Source of the DNA: Mesotaenium endlicherianum
Taxonomy: Eukaryota > Streptophyta > Zygnematophyceae > Zygnematales > Mesotaeniaceae
Length of the DNA: 29,363 nt
Reading direction: 5' to 3'
NCBI GenBank assembly: GCA_009602735.1
Contig: WELA01004118.1
Coordinates: forward strand, 141,385-170,747
Within the stretch, counting starts at the first letter, position 1. Each line of letters starts with the position of its first letter. The translations under genes were made by a program, and so were the position numbers. Below, one piece after another: positions 1-11,547 of the stretch. The notes beneath the pieces were generated by a model, which was given only the letters and a program-made list of their open reading frames with translations, made no database searches and was not told the DNA's origin.

Positions 1-413
1 GGTGGGGAGGGGGGTAAGGGGTCGCGTGGGTACGGAGGGGGGAGGAGCGCAAGAGCAAGAGGAGGGGAGTGATTGCATCGGAAAAGCTGCGGCTACGTTT
101 ATTTACGGGCATGGGCCCCTGAGCCCGGGGGTTAGGGTTGGGGAGTTGATGCAGTGCAGGTCAGGGGCTAGGGTTTAAGACAGACACGAGAGATTTCGGC
201 CCCTCTGTTAGAGTCCCCCCGCCCCTCCTTCAAAGCCATTGCTTAGTCAAAGTTTGAGTTCCCGTGCACGCCGTAGTCGTTGTAACCCAACGTGCACTAC
301 CTCAGCCTCCCCCACTCCGCACCCTCCCGTGCGTTGCTGATGGCAACTCGGGCAGCAAGGCTGTGCTGAGGCGGCGGGGGCCGCGCGGGGACCCTGTGCC
401 GGCGGGGGAGCAG
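1..413. other. Left-edge non-coding sequence, probably intron of the aldo/keto reductase gene
   Basis: GC-rich sequence with G runs at the extreme left. Two telomere-like motifs (gttagggtt near 131 and ctagggttt near 169) sit in it. No aldo/keto reductase homology is visible before about 411, so this stretch is best read as an intron between an exon to the left of the window and the exon beginning near 414. Confidence 0.5.
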
Positions 414-1073
414 GGCTTGGTGGAGTGCGTGGGTGTGAGCAACTACGGCCCGAAGCAGCTGGAGCGCATCCACACCTACCTCGATAAGAGAGGAGTCAGG
501 CTGGCCTCCGCGCAGGTGCCCCCCGCTTCTCTTCTCCCTCCCCNGAAGAAATTCTGCTTGCCTCTCCTCCGAGCTGCTGCCACCTGCCTGCCACCTGTCT
601 GTCGCTCGTCCTCGAGAGGGGGCCTCTGCACGCCCGGGTGGCGATGCCGCACGCGTTTGTCAGAACAAATCACCGCGTCAATGTTTCGTCTCCTGCGGTG
701 AACTTTGGGGTTCTGAGTCGGCCCTCCCCTCGTGAAACGCTTGCGAGCTGGCGAGCGTGCGTGCCTGAGCAGGTGCAATACTCCCTGGTGAGCAAGGGCG
801 CGGAGCAGGAGCAGGTGAGGCAGCTGTGCGACGAGCTGGGCGTGCAGCTCATCGCCTACTCCCCTCTGGGCCTCGGGATGCTCACGGGCAAGTACGACGC
901 GTCGAACATGCCCCAGGGCCCCAGGTGAGGCGGCACCGTCTCCTTCGGCTTTTCTCGTTTTATTTTGTTATTTTCGTTTTATTTTGCTTTTTGCTTCTGT
1001 CTTCTGATTTTGCAGGGTGAATCAGGCATTCTTCTTTCTCTCCTCTTCTCCGCGTCCTCTGCCTCGCTATGCA

Positions 1074-1105
<32 letters not shown>

Positions 1106-2459
1106 CGCGTGTGCGCGTGTGCGCGTGTGCGTGCGTGCGTGCGTGCGTGCGTGTGTGTGTGTGTGCGTGTGTGTGTGTGTGTGTGTGTCCAAGGTCCTTG
1201 AACACGTATCCTTCTTACGCCGGATTGTGTAAATATATATGCATGCACCACGTTCATGTTTCCACCCGTGTGTCTTATGCTTCCCGTGCCATCCTGACCC
1301 AAACATCTGAAGCAAAATTCTTCTCGCACTCTGACCAAGTGATTGACAAAAATAACGTTCCAGATATAATTTGTGGGGTGTAAAAAGCTGAGTCAGGGAG
1401 AAGCTGCATTGGAACGTGTGCCTACCTGGACAGGGGATGCTTGCAGCAGCTCTGGCACACGCCTGTCAAGTCCCGTGCAGCAGTGGGGATTGGGAAACGT
1501 GGGAATGTGGGAGGGGTATGTTTGGGCAGGAAGTCAACAGAGCGGGGGGCGTGGTTGCAATGTGGAGCAATTGGCAGAATAATGCGGCATGGCAATTGCA
1601 CTACCCCTTCTTCCCTCCTCACACCCCCCCTCCCTCGCCCCACCCCCGCCCCACCCCCGCCCCTATCATCTGTAATGCTGCCCTTTAATCTGAAAACTGG
1701 ATCATCTTATTAGTGATCTTCTATCGAACAAACGCAGGGTGATATGTGCTATCTTGTGCTATCATGTGCTATCTTCTTAGTATGAGGTTGCACTAATCGC
1801 AAGATCTCGGCATTGCGTGCCTGTTGTCTTTGCGAGTGGGAGTGCAGGGGCGTGCTCTTCAAGCAGATCCTCCCGGGTTTGAGCCCCTTGCTGGACACCA
1901 TGGCCGGCATCGCGCAGAGGAGGAAGAAAACCATGTCTCAGGTGCGTTCGCTGCCGGAAGCTCCTTGCACGTGATCTCCTAGGCAGATTGGAATGTGCGA
2001 CTGCAGTGTCGGAGTGGGTGGGGTGCCAGGTGTCAGCTATCAGTGGAGGGAAGTTCCAGGCCCTCGTTGGTGCTCACGCATATTGATGGTTTTCACTTGG
2101 ACGCACGTGTCAAATGAGCGTCATTTCCTCACAAAGTTGAGGGCTCTTGCAAAGATGGGTGCAAGCACCTCGCCTTTCACCTTCAGGATCTCGTCCCCTC
2201 AGAGTCTTGTCCCCTTCCTGACTCGTAATTTTGTTGCATGACCTGTTTGCTGTGACTTCTTGTGCCCCGACAGGTGGCAATCAATTGGTGCATATGCCAA
2301 GGCACAATACCCATCCCCGGCGCAAAGGACCTGGCGCAAGCAGAGGAAAATCTGGGAGCCATGGGGTGGCGGTTGAGCGGCCGCGAGCTGGAGGCTCTAG
2401 ACGAGTCTTCGGCGGCCATACCGAAGGGCATGGTCCAAAACATCTTTCAGACGAAGTGA
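414..2459 (+). CDS. Aldo/keto reductase, plastid plant type, C-terminal half (5' partial, four exons)
   Basis: NADPH-dependent aldo/keto reductase that would reduce carbonyl substrates. The protein resembles the plant chloroplast group typified, from memory, by Arabidopsis At1g06690. Exons are about 414-515, 773-924, 1848-1941 and 2274-2459. Each junction is GT-AG and the phases agree (0, 2, 0). Landmarks in order are [20 protein letters not shown], then VQYSLVSKG and [20 protein letters not shown] in exon 2, [20 protein letters not shown] in exon 3, and [20 protein letters not shown] followed by EENLGAMGW and a terminal MVQNIFQTK in exon 4. The IPIPGAK segment is the C-terminal cofactor-binding region of the TIM barrel. 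The catalytic Asp/Tyr/Lys/His residues lie in the N-terminal half, which is outside the window. The first exon could start at 411 or 414, since both follow an AG. Family assignment is firm; plastid location is inferred from the subgroup because no transit peptide is in view. Confidence 0.9.
1069..1190. repeat. TG/GC alternating microsatellite in aldo/keto reductase intron 2
   Basis: A run of about 120 bases of alternating purine-pyrimidine, mainly (TG)n with interspersed gcgc and gtgc units. It lies inside the 923-base intron 925-1847. Open reading frames across it on both strands encode only Val/Cys/Arg or Thr/His repeats and are not genes. Confidence 0.95.
1746..1775 (+). repeat. Three tandem copies of a 10-base unit
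   Basis: The unit GTGCTATCWT is repeated three times without spacing (1746-1755, 1756-1765, 1766-1775), about 70 bases before the exon 3 acceptor of the aldo/keto reductase. Confidence 0.85.
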
Positions 2460-5400
2460 AAATTTTCGTTGTGTTTCCTTTATCATGCTTTAGACTTTTG
2501 TAGGAGTTGTCCATATATTGGAATCTAGAATGTATGAAGATATTGCATGTGCAAGTCATTCACAGTGGGTGCTAGCGGTGCAGTTGCAGAGAGGTTGATC
2601 GTTCTCCTTGCTTATGTCAATCACGGTGTACGTAAGTTTCTCTACACGGATTCACAAAAGAGTCTCAAGAGAAAAGAGAGATACCAAGTCGATCACCCTA
2701 AAAGGGCGTAGATACACGTTGCCAGTAAACTACTATTAAATAGTCGTTGCAAAAATAGCTTCATGTCAAGCGTACGGGTTGCAGTTGTCAAGTAGTTATT
2801 TTCAAAAAAAGTAGATGTGATTGAAAATTTGTCCTTCTTGCCATCCTTGTTCATTTTCTTTGGGTTTTTCTATTGTGCATGCAATTTTTCCTATTTTTCT
2901 TACATGAACAGTAATGGTAGTCATACGTCAAACTTTGTGGAACTTGGTGAATACAAAATATAACTAAGAAGTGCACATTTCGTTCCTTGTAAAGCATTTG
3001 GATTGGTGATCCCAATCAGCTGCCAATATATTTCTCTAGGGAGTGTCATAAGTTGAAGTGATGGGTTTTAGAATTTGTATTGAATAAAATATATATGGGT
3101 AATATGTTGACGATATATGCTACACATATTAAAGACGGCTGAGGTCTTTTAATTATTTTAGAGACCTTTCCATATATTGTCCTTTACCTCCATTTATGAA
3201 TTGGACAAATCGGTGCATGACATACCAATTGTAGTAGCTAGTTGCAAGGAAAGCCATTTCATCTAGTCAATCATTTAAAAAACTAAGCTCTTATTCAGGA
3301 ATACTTACATCATGTTTCGGAGGGAACCAAGAGCAACGGGCGGCTACACCTGATTACCATGTCCATGTCCAAAGTTTAGAAGTGGAGCTATTGCCAAGCC
3401 TTCTTAGAACTAAATTGCTGAAGTAAATTCTTCGGAGCAAGTGATGTGAGCCTTGAGCTAAGGATTTGCTCACTTGCTAAGCTACCTTTAAGCTTGAAGA
3501 TTGAAGTAGAAAATAGATCATATATAAAAGTATATTCATGCTTTCATCATAAAGTACGTTCTAATAAATATGTGCATCTCATGTAAGAGTAGAGTCCGAC
3601 CTTTATGCCTGAACATCTTAGCTCCCCAAATATCTCGGCTCACATAAGAGTGTCTTTACATGCTAGCTCCCCATCACTCTCAATACTAAAGCGAATCCCA
3701 AGTGGACCACGCTCTTTATTTGAAAAGCCTTTTCATCATGGGGTGCTACTGTCGCATTTCACAATATATTGATTTTTTTCGCCAAACTTGCGAGTAGATC
3801 TGCGGAAATTCTTGTCTCATTGTTTTTTTGCGCCATGTTAAGAGCCAACGCGTGCAGGTCACTGTTAATACAACTTTTGATACTAGCCACCAAAATTCGG
3901 TAAGATTGAATTTATTCCTACAAGAGCAAGAATTGTTGAAGAACAATCGCCAGCCAAAAACTTTTGATATTCTTCGCAAAGAGGCCCCCCTAGATGAAAA
4001 GAGTTAGCACCCGTGCATTCATGGTGGGCCATGGTACCATGCATACAGGGGATTTGGGTCGACAGGCGGCCTACTCCATTAACGCGCTTGCGCTTGGCCG
4101 CTATTACATCTTGTGACTGTCATGTGCGTACAACCGTATTAGTAAGTACAGGAGGTCTGTGAATGTGCTTGAATCTACATCACTGGTCGTAATGATAAAC
4201 CATTGTTCTGTCCTATATTCTGGTACATGCGATAAAGAACTTTTGAAGCTTGAATTTGGACGCTGGTGGTACACAATCTTGACGCGCCACCAGCCGCGCT
4301 TCGTTATCGACAAAATGAAATACGCGGGGTGCAATCGTCAGGTTTGGTTCCGTTTGTCCTCTACTTATCCTACTCGCGATTCTGAATTCTCAGGTGCCTG
4401 GGGGAGACTTGGCGCGTATAACGAACAAACTTGTGTGACTTGTATGTCTGTATCTGTCTGGGCATCACGCTGATAGTCTTTCTTCTACGTTTTCCCGGGT
4501 TCTTCCGGGGGGTAAAGACCTCCTGCACCTCCTGCAGTGTTCTGCAGCCATGACTGGCCCTGACTGGAGTAGCAAAGCCAAGCGACGCCAGCCCATTACT
4601 CCTGGCTGCTCCTGGCCGACATCTACATCTTATAACGCAACCAAATCGCAAGAGCAAATCACAGCGATCAACAATCGTCCGCCAAAAATCTTGTGGCGCT
4701 GCCCCACCCAACTCCGTGTGACTTGCAGCGCGATCTTTATATTTTACGCATGGGCCTCGAGCCTGACCCCGTGCCACCCCGTGCAGCCTCGTGCAGCTTC
4801 AAATGACGGGAAGTCACGTCTGGCTGCGTCTGGCAACTATTACCAGCTATTACCGCCACTGCCGTCCATCCAGTCCATCCGCTCACATCCGGTCCTACCC
4901 AGTCATAGTTCGAAATCTATGTGGGTACGCAAAATAGAACATTTCTCTTGATTGTGAGCCACGCAGAGGTGTTGCCTAGGACCTATGGCTGCAGAGAAGC
5001 GGTTTAGTCAATTTGGGCTTGTGACCAGCTTGGAATAGTGAGGAACGCTCTATCCGCTCTGGCTTCTGTTCACGAAACCCTCTGCCAAGAAAACAACCTT
5101 ACGCAAATTACGCAATTTTACTCGGACGGATTGTTGGTGGATGTACTCTTGCAATTCCAACAGGGTAAGGCCGCTGAATCTCGGCTTTGATATGCTAAGT
5201 AGAGTTGCTTGCTTTGGTTGTTGTTCAAGGGGTCTTGGTCGAGGGAGAAGCCGTCGAGCCCAAATTTTGGTGCGAGACCCATATTTATACCTTCTTACTA
5301 GGAAGCATTATGTATATGTCACGTACATTTGCTTCAAATTTCCTCTCTGTACGTGACATTGATAGCCCTATTGTGGCGCAGCTATGAGTCAGCAAAATCA

Positions 5401-5596
5401 AATTATTATCCTATTGTTGGTAGCAAGAATGTGTAAATTGATGTATGCTGACTTTCAGTGTCGATTCTGCCACCATGCAGGACATGGATGGGCGAACCTG
5501 CAGCTGATTTCTGGTCATTACAGGCAAATATATTGTGAGGAATTGTAGGGCCAGCACAGGCGCGCGGCGTACAAGGTAGTGCTTTAGCTGACCACA
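2460..5596. other. AT-rich intergenic region without recognisable genes
   Basis: After the aldo/keto reductase stop codon the composition drops to AT-rich from about 2460 to 4100, then becomes more balanced. ORFs at 4159-4473 and 4550-4951 show no recognisable domain or codon pattern. The last few hundred bases probably hold the promoter of the gene at 5597, including a TATTTATA at 5282-5289 and the inverted repeat listed separately. Confidence 0.6.
5316..5359. promoter_or_regulatory. Inverted pair of ACGT-core elements upstream of the 5597 gene
   Basis: ATGTCACGTACA at 5316-5327 is matched by its exact reverse complement TGTACGTGACAT at 5348-5359, a perfect 12-base inverted repeat with a 20-base spacer. 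Both arms carry the ACGT core in a TACGTGAC context resembling plant bZIP/ABA-response sites. The pair lies about 240 bases before the start codon at 5597. The repeat is visible in the sequence; a regulatory role is inferred. Confidence 0.4.
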
Positions 5597-7232
5597 ATGA
5601 CAAGTGGGGAAGACGGTTGGTTGGGAGAGTTTTTGGCACAGCAAAAGCTAGAGAATGCGGATATACCAGCCATTCACAGGACAAGGAAAGACAGGCAGGC
5701 GGCAGCTGCAGCTCAGAGGCGGAGGTCCTGGGCATGTGTTTCAAGTAATGGTGAGCCGCCTGCATTTCTTACGGAGTGTCAGGAGAGCCCGTCGACATCC
5801 CCAGTGGATTCCAACTCTCATCTCCCTTGGGCGGGAATTATGGATCTTCATTCACCCCAGAAAGTGCCCTTGGTTCCCTACACACCCTCTCAAGCTAGCA
5901 TCGAGTCCCCGATGGACACGTGGGAGGAGGAAGAGAGGAGACTGAGGCGAAGATCCAATGGTAGGCGGGATGTTAGGAGATTCTCGTGTGATTCCTTTGA
6001 CTATGACGACCTGGAGGCTGCTAGAATGAGGTATGCTTCTCTCTTCACTCAAATCCTACACATACTTGAAGCTTGAGGGTGTTAACACCAGATGGCATTA
6101 TGCAGCGTACGGACTTGAAGCTTTTGCCTAGAAAGTTTCTTCTCCCATCTTCGACATTCTAAGGGATACACAAGTAGTTTCATGCACTTTCCTTTAGAAG
6201 TTGCCGTTTACGTGTACATTGAGGAAGTATATCATGGTTCGGTCATTCTTACATGACTGATGTCTTTCCCCCAAAGCCTTCTTCTTTGCTTCTATATATC
6301 TGACGTCTGACTGATGCAAGTATTCTTTTTCCTCGTTTGATGTCTATGACGGGATTGAGACGCGATTGAGACTCTCTTGTCCAGACATGAAGAATCTGCA
6401 TCCAGACACATTGTTTGAAAGGAGATCGACAAATGAGGGGTCCTGATGTGCATGATTGTAGGTTCACGTCAAGCAGGTCGTCAAAGCCTGTCAGTGAGGA
6501 TGTTGATAGGGCCATGTGAGTTCTCCCAGGAGAGCTTCAAGAAAAGTGTTGTAAGGGTCTGCCTGGCAGTTCTTTGTGCCTGTCGGACATGGATGCAATT
6601 CATCCATTGGGGCTGGCTGTGGGTCCTCCTCACGTCATATAGTAGGATGAGCCTTGGTCTTGGCAGCCCTTGAACAAAGGTCTGCTTTGCCATGGCATCC
6701 CCTTGTCTTGTTGACCGTTGGAACAATTTCAGCTCTAGTGCGATGGATTGCCAGTGTTTGACTCTGACTGTCTGGAACTTCGATTATTGGGATTGGATAA
6801 GAGATCCCATGTAGTTCTTGATGTCATTGGTTGACGTCGGAAGTGCTCTGCCGTATGAGAGACTCGCAGTCCTGTCAAGTGGCTCGCATACTGGCTCCAA
6901 TGGCTGCCCTCGTTGCTTCATCCCCTGCAGTGCTCGTGTCTTCCTATCAACTCCTGCCATGTGGAAGAAACAAATTCCTGTATGTCTTGCGACGTGCACA
7001 ATGAATCTGCAACGTCCTCTCTGTATGGAGGGCCCATGCAGGCTTATGCAGGCCCGCTACCTGCTCAGCCTATCACATCACATGAGTGCACTCACCCTCC
7101 TGGCAAGTGAGCAGTGTGCACTGCCTGCCAACCAAGCCCATGCCCGGCTCGCTTCTTCCTTCCAGCATGTTGCTGCTTCCTCCCTCCTCACTCTGCTCCC
7201 CGCGTCTGACCATGTGTGCCGGCTGCCTGCTG

Positions 7233-7288
<56 letters not shown>

Positions 7289-7289
7289 N

Positions 7290-7359
<70 letters not shown>

Positions 7360-7904
7360 GCAGGATCCGACATGCGGCCTGGGCAGTCGTCGATGCCCAG
7401 CAGAAGATTGACGTCGACAAGCTGGCGCCCTCGGCCCAAGCCGGCCGAGGGAGCGCAGCAGAACCGCCTCTGCAGGTGCAGTTCCTCAGCAGGCTGGACT
7501 CCAAGGCCGGCCACGCCGCCGGCAAGAAAGCAGGGCCAGGCCACGCCAGCAAGGCGTCAGATGTCCAGCAGTGGGGGGCCACAGGGCAGTCCAAAGTGGC
7601 CCCATCGAACTCGCCCCCCCAGTTTGGGGGGACCGAGGTCGCGGGGGGCGGGCGATGCATCGGGGGCGCCAGCGGCAGCGCCAGGAGAGAGCACCAGTCG
7701 CAGCAGCAGCAGGGGCAGGGGCAGGGGCTGCATAAGGGCAAGAGCTCGACGACCAAGGCCTTTTTCAAGAAGCTCTTCTCCGCCTCCTCCTTCGGGCTGT
7801 GGCCGTCGTCGCACTCGGCCAAGAAAGCTGCCGCGGCGCCGGGCGGCCCGTCCATGTTCGAGAACGCCGACCGGAAGCTGCGCTCATTCTCCAGCAAGGC
7901 CTGA
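5597..7904 (+). CDS. Unknown basic, low-complexity protein, 324 aa, two exons
   Basis: Not recognised. Exons 5597-6030 and 7364-7904 join in phase 2 (AG from exon 1 plus G from exon 2 gives Arg145) and the reading frame then stays open to TGA at 7902-7904, which strongly supports the model. The N-terminus starts MTSGEDGWLGEFLAQQKLEN, followed by a basic Ala/Arg stretch near residues 29-44, a Ser/Pro-rich middle, and an acidic-then-basic segment with EEEERRLRRRSNGRRDVRR. Exon 2 begins with a helical-looking IRHAAWAVVDAQQKIDVDKL, then becomes Gly/Gln/Ser-rich. It ends with a lysine-rich amphipathic candidate, TKAFFKKLFSASSFGLW, and a serine-rich tail. There is no signal peptide, membrane span or catalytic motif. 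The basic amphipathic tail could bind membrane or nucleic acid, but that is a guess. Extra introns cannot be excluded. Confidence 0.65.
7237..7354. repeat. (CT)n microsatellite forming an intron's pyrimidine tract
   Basis: About 118 bases of nearly pure CT with one N at 7289. It ends directly in tcttctctgcag, the 3' splice site of the intron 6031-7363. Reading frames through it give only Ser/Leu or Arg/Glu repeats and are artefacts. Confidence 0.95.
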
Positions 7905-9240
7905 CCGGGCGGGGGGAAGGCCCCTGCGCTGACAGCTGTGTGGCTGGAGGTGTGCACTGTCTGCATGGACGGCCGGCCAGCCGGCCGGTCGTCCAGCCCT
8001 GCTAGAGCCATCGAGCTAGCCAGCCAGCTGGCGAGCTTTTCTTCTCTTCTCAGAGTTGCAGGGGGCGTAGCGACATCAGGGCCGCTCTCGTCTCTGGGGC
8101 GCCCTTGGCAGCACAGCAGCAGAGCAATGGCGCCCGCGCAGAAGTCGTTGAGAGCGAGCACGCCAGGCACGATGGCCATGGCTGCTCCAAGAAGAGAGCA
8201 AGCTTGCCGGCCCGCTCCGCCCCGCCCCGGCTTGGCAGCGTTGCTCTCTCGCGGTCGCACACGGTAGCTTACACCAGTCAGCGCGTAGGCAGATCTACTT
8301 GCTCCGCCTATATCCCTATTATATTGTCTTCAGTTCCACCTTCACTTCTCCATCCTCATCCTCATCCTCATTCTTTTGCCTGTCGTTAGAGAGCAGGGGG
8401 GCCGCCTGCGCTGCCACGAGCAGAAAGGGATTGGGGGGGGGGGGCTTGTCGCTGCTGCGCCTCCTTCGCCCCCCCTCGTCACTCCCTAGCTCGCAGTTAT
8501 TCCTCTCGTCTCTCACGAATAAGTATATACATACTCTCCCTCTCCCTCTCCCTCCCTCTTTATAGCAGTAGCAACTCCGGCTCTAGCTTGCCGCACCGCC
8601 GGCCGCTTGCCCTCGCCAGGCAGGGGAGCTGCATAGCAAGAAGCAAGCACCAGCTAGGTCCAGGACGCGGCAGGGGCTGGCTGGAGCAAGGCCGTGCAGG
8701 CGCTCCAGTGGCTGGCTAGCTCATCTGCTCTCTCTGCTCATTTGCCGGCAGCGCTGGAGCGGCATGGCCGCACTGGTCAGCGGCGGTTCCCCTCTCTGGC
8801 CCCGTGGCATCTTTAGCACGGTGCCGTCTCTGGCGCCATGTGGCAGGCTGGCTCGCTAGGCCGTCGGGCCTCCGGAGCTGCGCTTGACTGCACCGCGCAG
8901 GTTGCGCTGGGGGATGGGTGCGGCCGAGCGGCTGACTGGGTGGCTGGCTGGACGCTTTGCCTCTCGCATTTGTGGGGCAAGCTGCATGCCCGTGCGTGGC
9001 CCGCAAGCTCCTCCGTGGAGGCTGCGCGCTGGGGAACTTGATTTCTTCGGTTCTGCGACTGCCGCAGCTCGGCTCTTATATCTAGAGGTGGAGCACAGGC
9101 CCGGAGATTTTGCCGCAGAGAGGGGGTTTTGTGTGTACAGTCCAATTAGCCTTGAGGACCCGTGCCTGCTTTCTAATAAATTTAGCATATTATAGGGAAC
9201 CCACTACTTGAGTATAGTGAAAATGCTTTAGAAGGCAATA
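7905..9240. other. GC-rich 3' flank or long 3' UTR of the unknown gene
   Basis: GC-rich, low-complexity sequence rich in GCTAGC, GGCTGG and CCTC words, with no convincing ORF on either strand. A canonical AATAAA occurs at 9175-9180, where composition turns AT-rich, and might be the polyadenylation signal of the upstream gene. That would make a 3' UTR of about 1.27 kb. Confidence 0.35.
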
Positions 9241-10895
9241 TACTTTGTCGTTAGTTCTCGTGAGATATCCTTGTTTTGCACATTCTTTAGGTACCAGGTG
9301 TAAGCCGATGACAGCTTTGGCGCACAGAGTGAATGTGCGTGCCAAAGCTTCAGATGAATTTCCTTCCGCAATCGTCGTGCATCCCTTGCTGTTGGTATGT
9401 CAAGAGTGGCAGAAGGTGTTCATGTCAGGGGCTCAATAAAATATCCATTCTTTTTACTTGCAATCACATCTGCAGTTGAGGTCAAGTGCTTCAGTGAATA
9501 TTTCCACCAGTACTCTGGCGCCTCAAGTTCAAAATCAACTCTGGCACACTGCGGCATGAGCACTGTGCTGCAATGGTAATTGCTACATGGCAGCTACCAT
9601 TTGTGGTGTGTCCATGCATGAGTGAAAGCTGCTAGACCATTTGGAGTCCATTAAATTACCTCACCCTGCTGTTACTCCGCAGAGTCGTTAGCAGACACTA
9701 TGCAGAATCAGGTGACTAAGACATTTGCTATCAATGATGTCTAAAGGTCCTCTCGTCAGTGGTTCTTTCCATCAACAATTAAGCAGTCACACGGCACATA
9801 TTGTTCCATTCAACGGAACACGGGAGTATAATGCAAAGATCAACTGGCCTTATGCTTCACTTGAATTATGGTGGTGGATTCAAAAAACCCCTAAAGTCGA
9901 GCTCAGAGCCACGATTCACACAAATGAGACACCTGAATAATTAGTTATCTATTAAGCACCAGGATCAAACAGTCTCAAAACTGTACACCAGTAGCAATTG
10001 TTAGTGCCGCTCCTCTGTGCAAGAGCTTAGTCAAGTAGTACAATATGTCCAACCTTGTTTATGTTGATTGCATTTGCAAGGTGCGTACATTCCTTCCTTG
10101 AGAGATCGTGAAAAGTCATCAAGGATCAAGGGCATGTTCATTCTTGTAATTCACAAAATGCCAATATTTAATGAAAAAGGCCCGTATTGCTGACATATGC
10201 AGACTGCGAATATACAAATAGCACAATTAAGCTCACAGGTAAGGCTGCCAGCCTGACACTCCAAAATTCTACTCAGTTTTACGCCAAGCCCCTCTCAGAA
10301 GTCGAGACGAATGCATGTATGATTCCATCAGGTTACATGCTAGGAGACGTGTGAGCGCGCTCTCGCTTACATCTAACTCATAGCATTGCAATATCGACGA
10401 GCCTCTTCCGGGTGCGTGTGCAAAAAGCCTGTGTTCACCTCTACATTTCAAAAGCTACCTGGATGTCTTGTCGATGTGTATTCACATACCTCTCAGAGCA
10501 ATCGATGATTGTTCAAAATCCATGAAGATGCACAAGGTTGCACCTCGCCGATTTTTACTCGGGCATGTGACTCTGCACTAGCTGGCCAATCGTCTCGAAT
10601 TCCTGAAGGAGCAGCAAGCCTACGTTGCCACTCCCACCACAAGTGCCAGGCAGCTAGAATGATTAAAAAAAAAACATCTTGCTGGTATTTTTCAGCAGCT
10701 CATCGCACAAATTATACGATATCGCGAGCCGGCGTTCATTCTTTCAGGTTCACAAACCTCAGTCCCACTCTGCATATCCTATATAGAGAAAGCCCGACGT
10801 ATTCATGAAAAAGATGACCCCTCCTCTACCATCCTCGCATTTTCTCTTGCCGCCTTCCTTTCCCACTCCCCCCCCTCCCCAAAGCACCCCCCCTC
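9241..10895. other. Intergenic region without recognisable genes
   Basis: Moderately AT-rich unique sequence. Short ORFs such as 9245-9439, 9725-9940 and 10509-10808 show no recognisable protein family. It ends in a C-rich low-complexity tract that runs into the assembly gap. Confidence 0.6.
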
Positions 10896-11486
10896 NNNNN
10901 NNNNNNNNNNNNNNNNNNNNNNNNNNNNNNNNNNNNNNNNNNNNNNNNNNNNNNNNNNNNNNNNNNNNNNNNNNNNNNNNNNNNNNNNNNNNNNNNNNNN
11001 NNNNNNNNNNNNNNNNNNNNNNNNNNNNNNNNNNNNNNNNNNNNNNNNNNNNNNNNNNNNNNNNNNNNNNNNNNNNNNNNNNNNNNNNNNNNNNNNNNNN
11101 NNNNNNNNNNNNNNNNNNNNNNNNNNNNNNNNNNNNNNNNNNNNNNNNNNNNNNNNNNNNNNNNNNNNNNNNNNNNNNNNNNNNNNNNNNNNNNNNNNNN
11201 NNNNNNNNNNNNNNNNNNNNNNNNNNNNNNNNNNNNNNNNNNNNNNNNNNNNNNNNNNNNNNNNNNNNNNNNNNNNNNNNNNNNNNNNNNNNNNNNNNNN
11301 NNNNNNNNNNNNNNNNNNNNNNNNNNNNNNNNNNNNNNNNNNNNNNNNNNNNNNNNNNNNNNNNNNNNNNNNNNNNNNNNNNNNNNNNNNNNNNNNNNNN
11401 NNNNNNNNNNNNNNNNNNNNNNNNNNNNNNNNNNNNNNNNNNNNNNNNNNNNNNNNNNNNNNNNNNNNNNNNNNNNNNNNNNNNNN
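10896..11486. other. Assembly gap (591 Ns)
   Basis: A continuous run of N. Both flanks are C-rich low-complexity sequence (CCCCCTCCCC on the left, repeated CCCCCA on the right), which probably caused the break. The C-terminal end of the minus-strand dehydrogenase gene may lie inside or beyond it. Confidence 1.
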
Positions 11487-11547
11487 CCTCCATCCCCACC
11501 CCCACCCCCACCCCCACCCGGGCCCTTCCTAGCCCCCTCTGAGTCAC

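Noticed and set aside
960..1383. Overlapping Val/Cys and Thr/His ORFs
   Set aside because: Products of the TG microsatellite within an aldo/keto reductase intron.
4550..4951. 133-codon plus-strand ORF and its 135-codon antisense partner
   Set aside because: No domain, no splice partner, low-information composition; treated as chance ORFs.
7073..8260. 395-codon minus-strand ORF across the CT microsatellite
   Set aside because: Shadow of the plus-strand gene; the opposite strand has a phase-consistent spliced gene and this ORF is partly Arg/Glu repeat.
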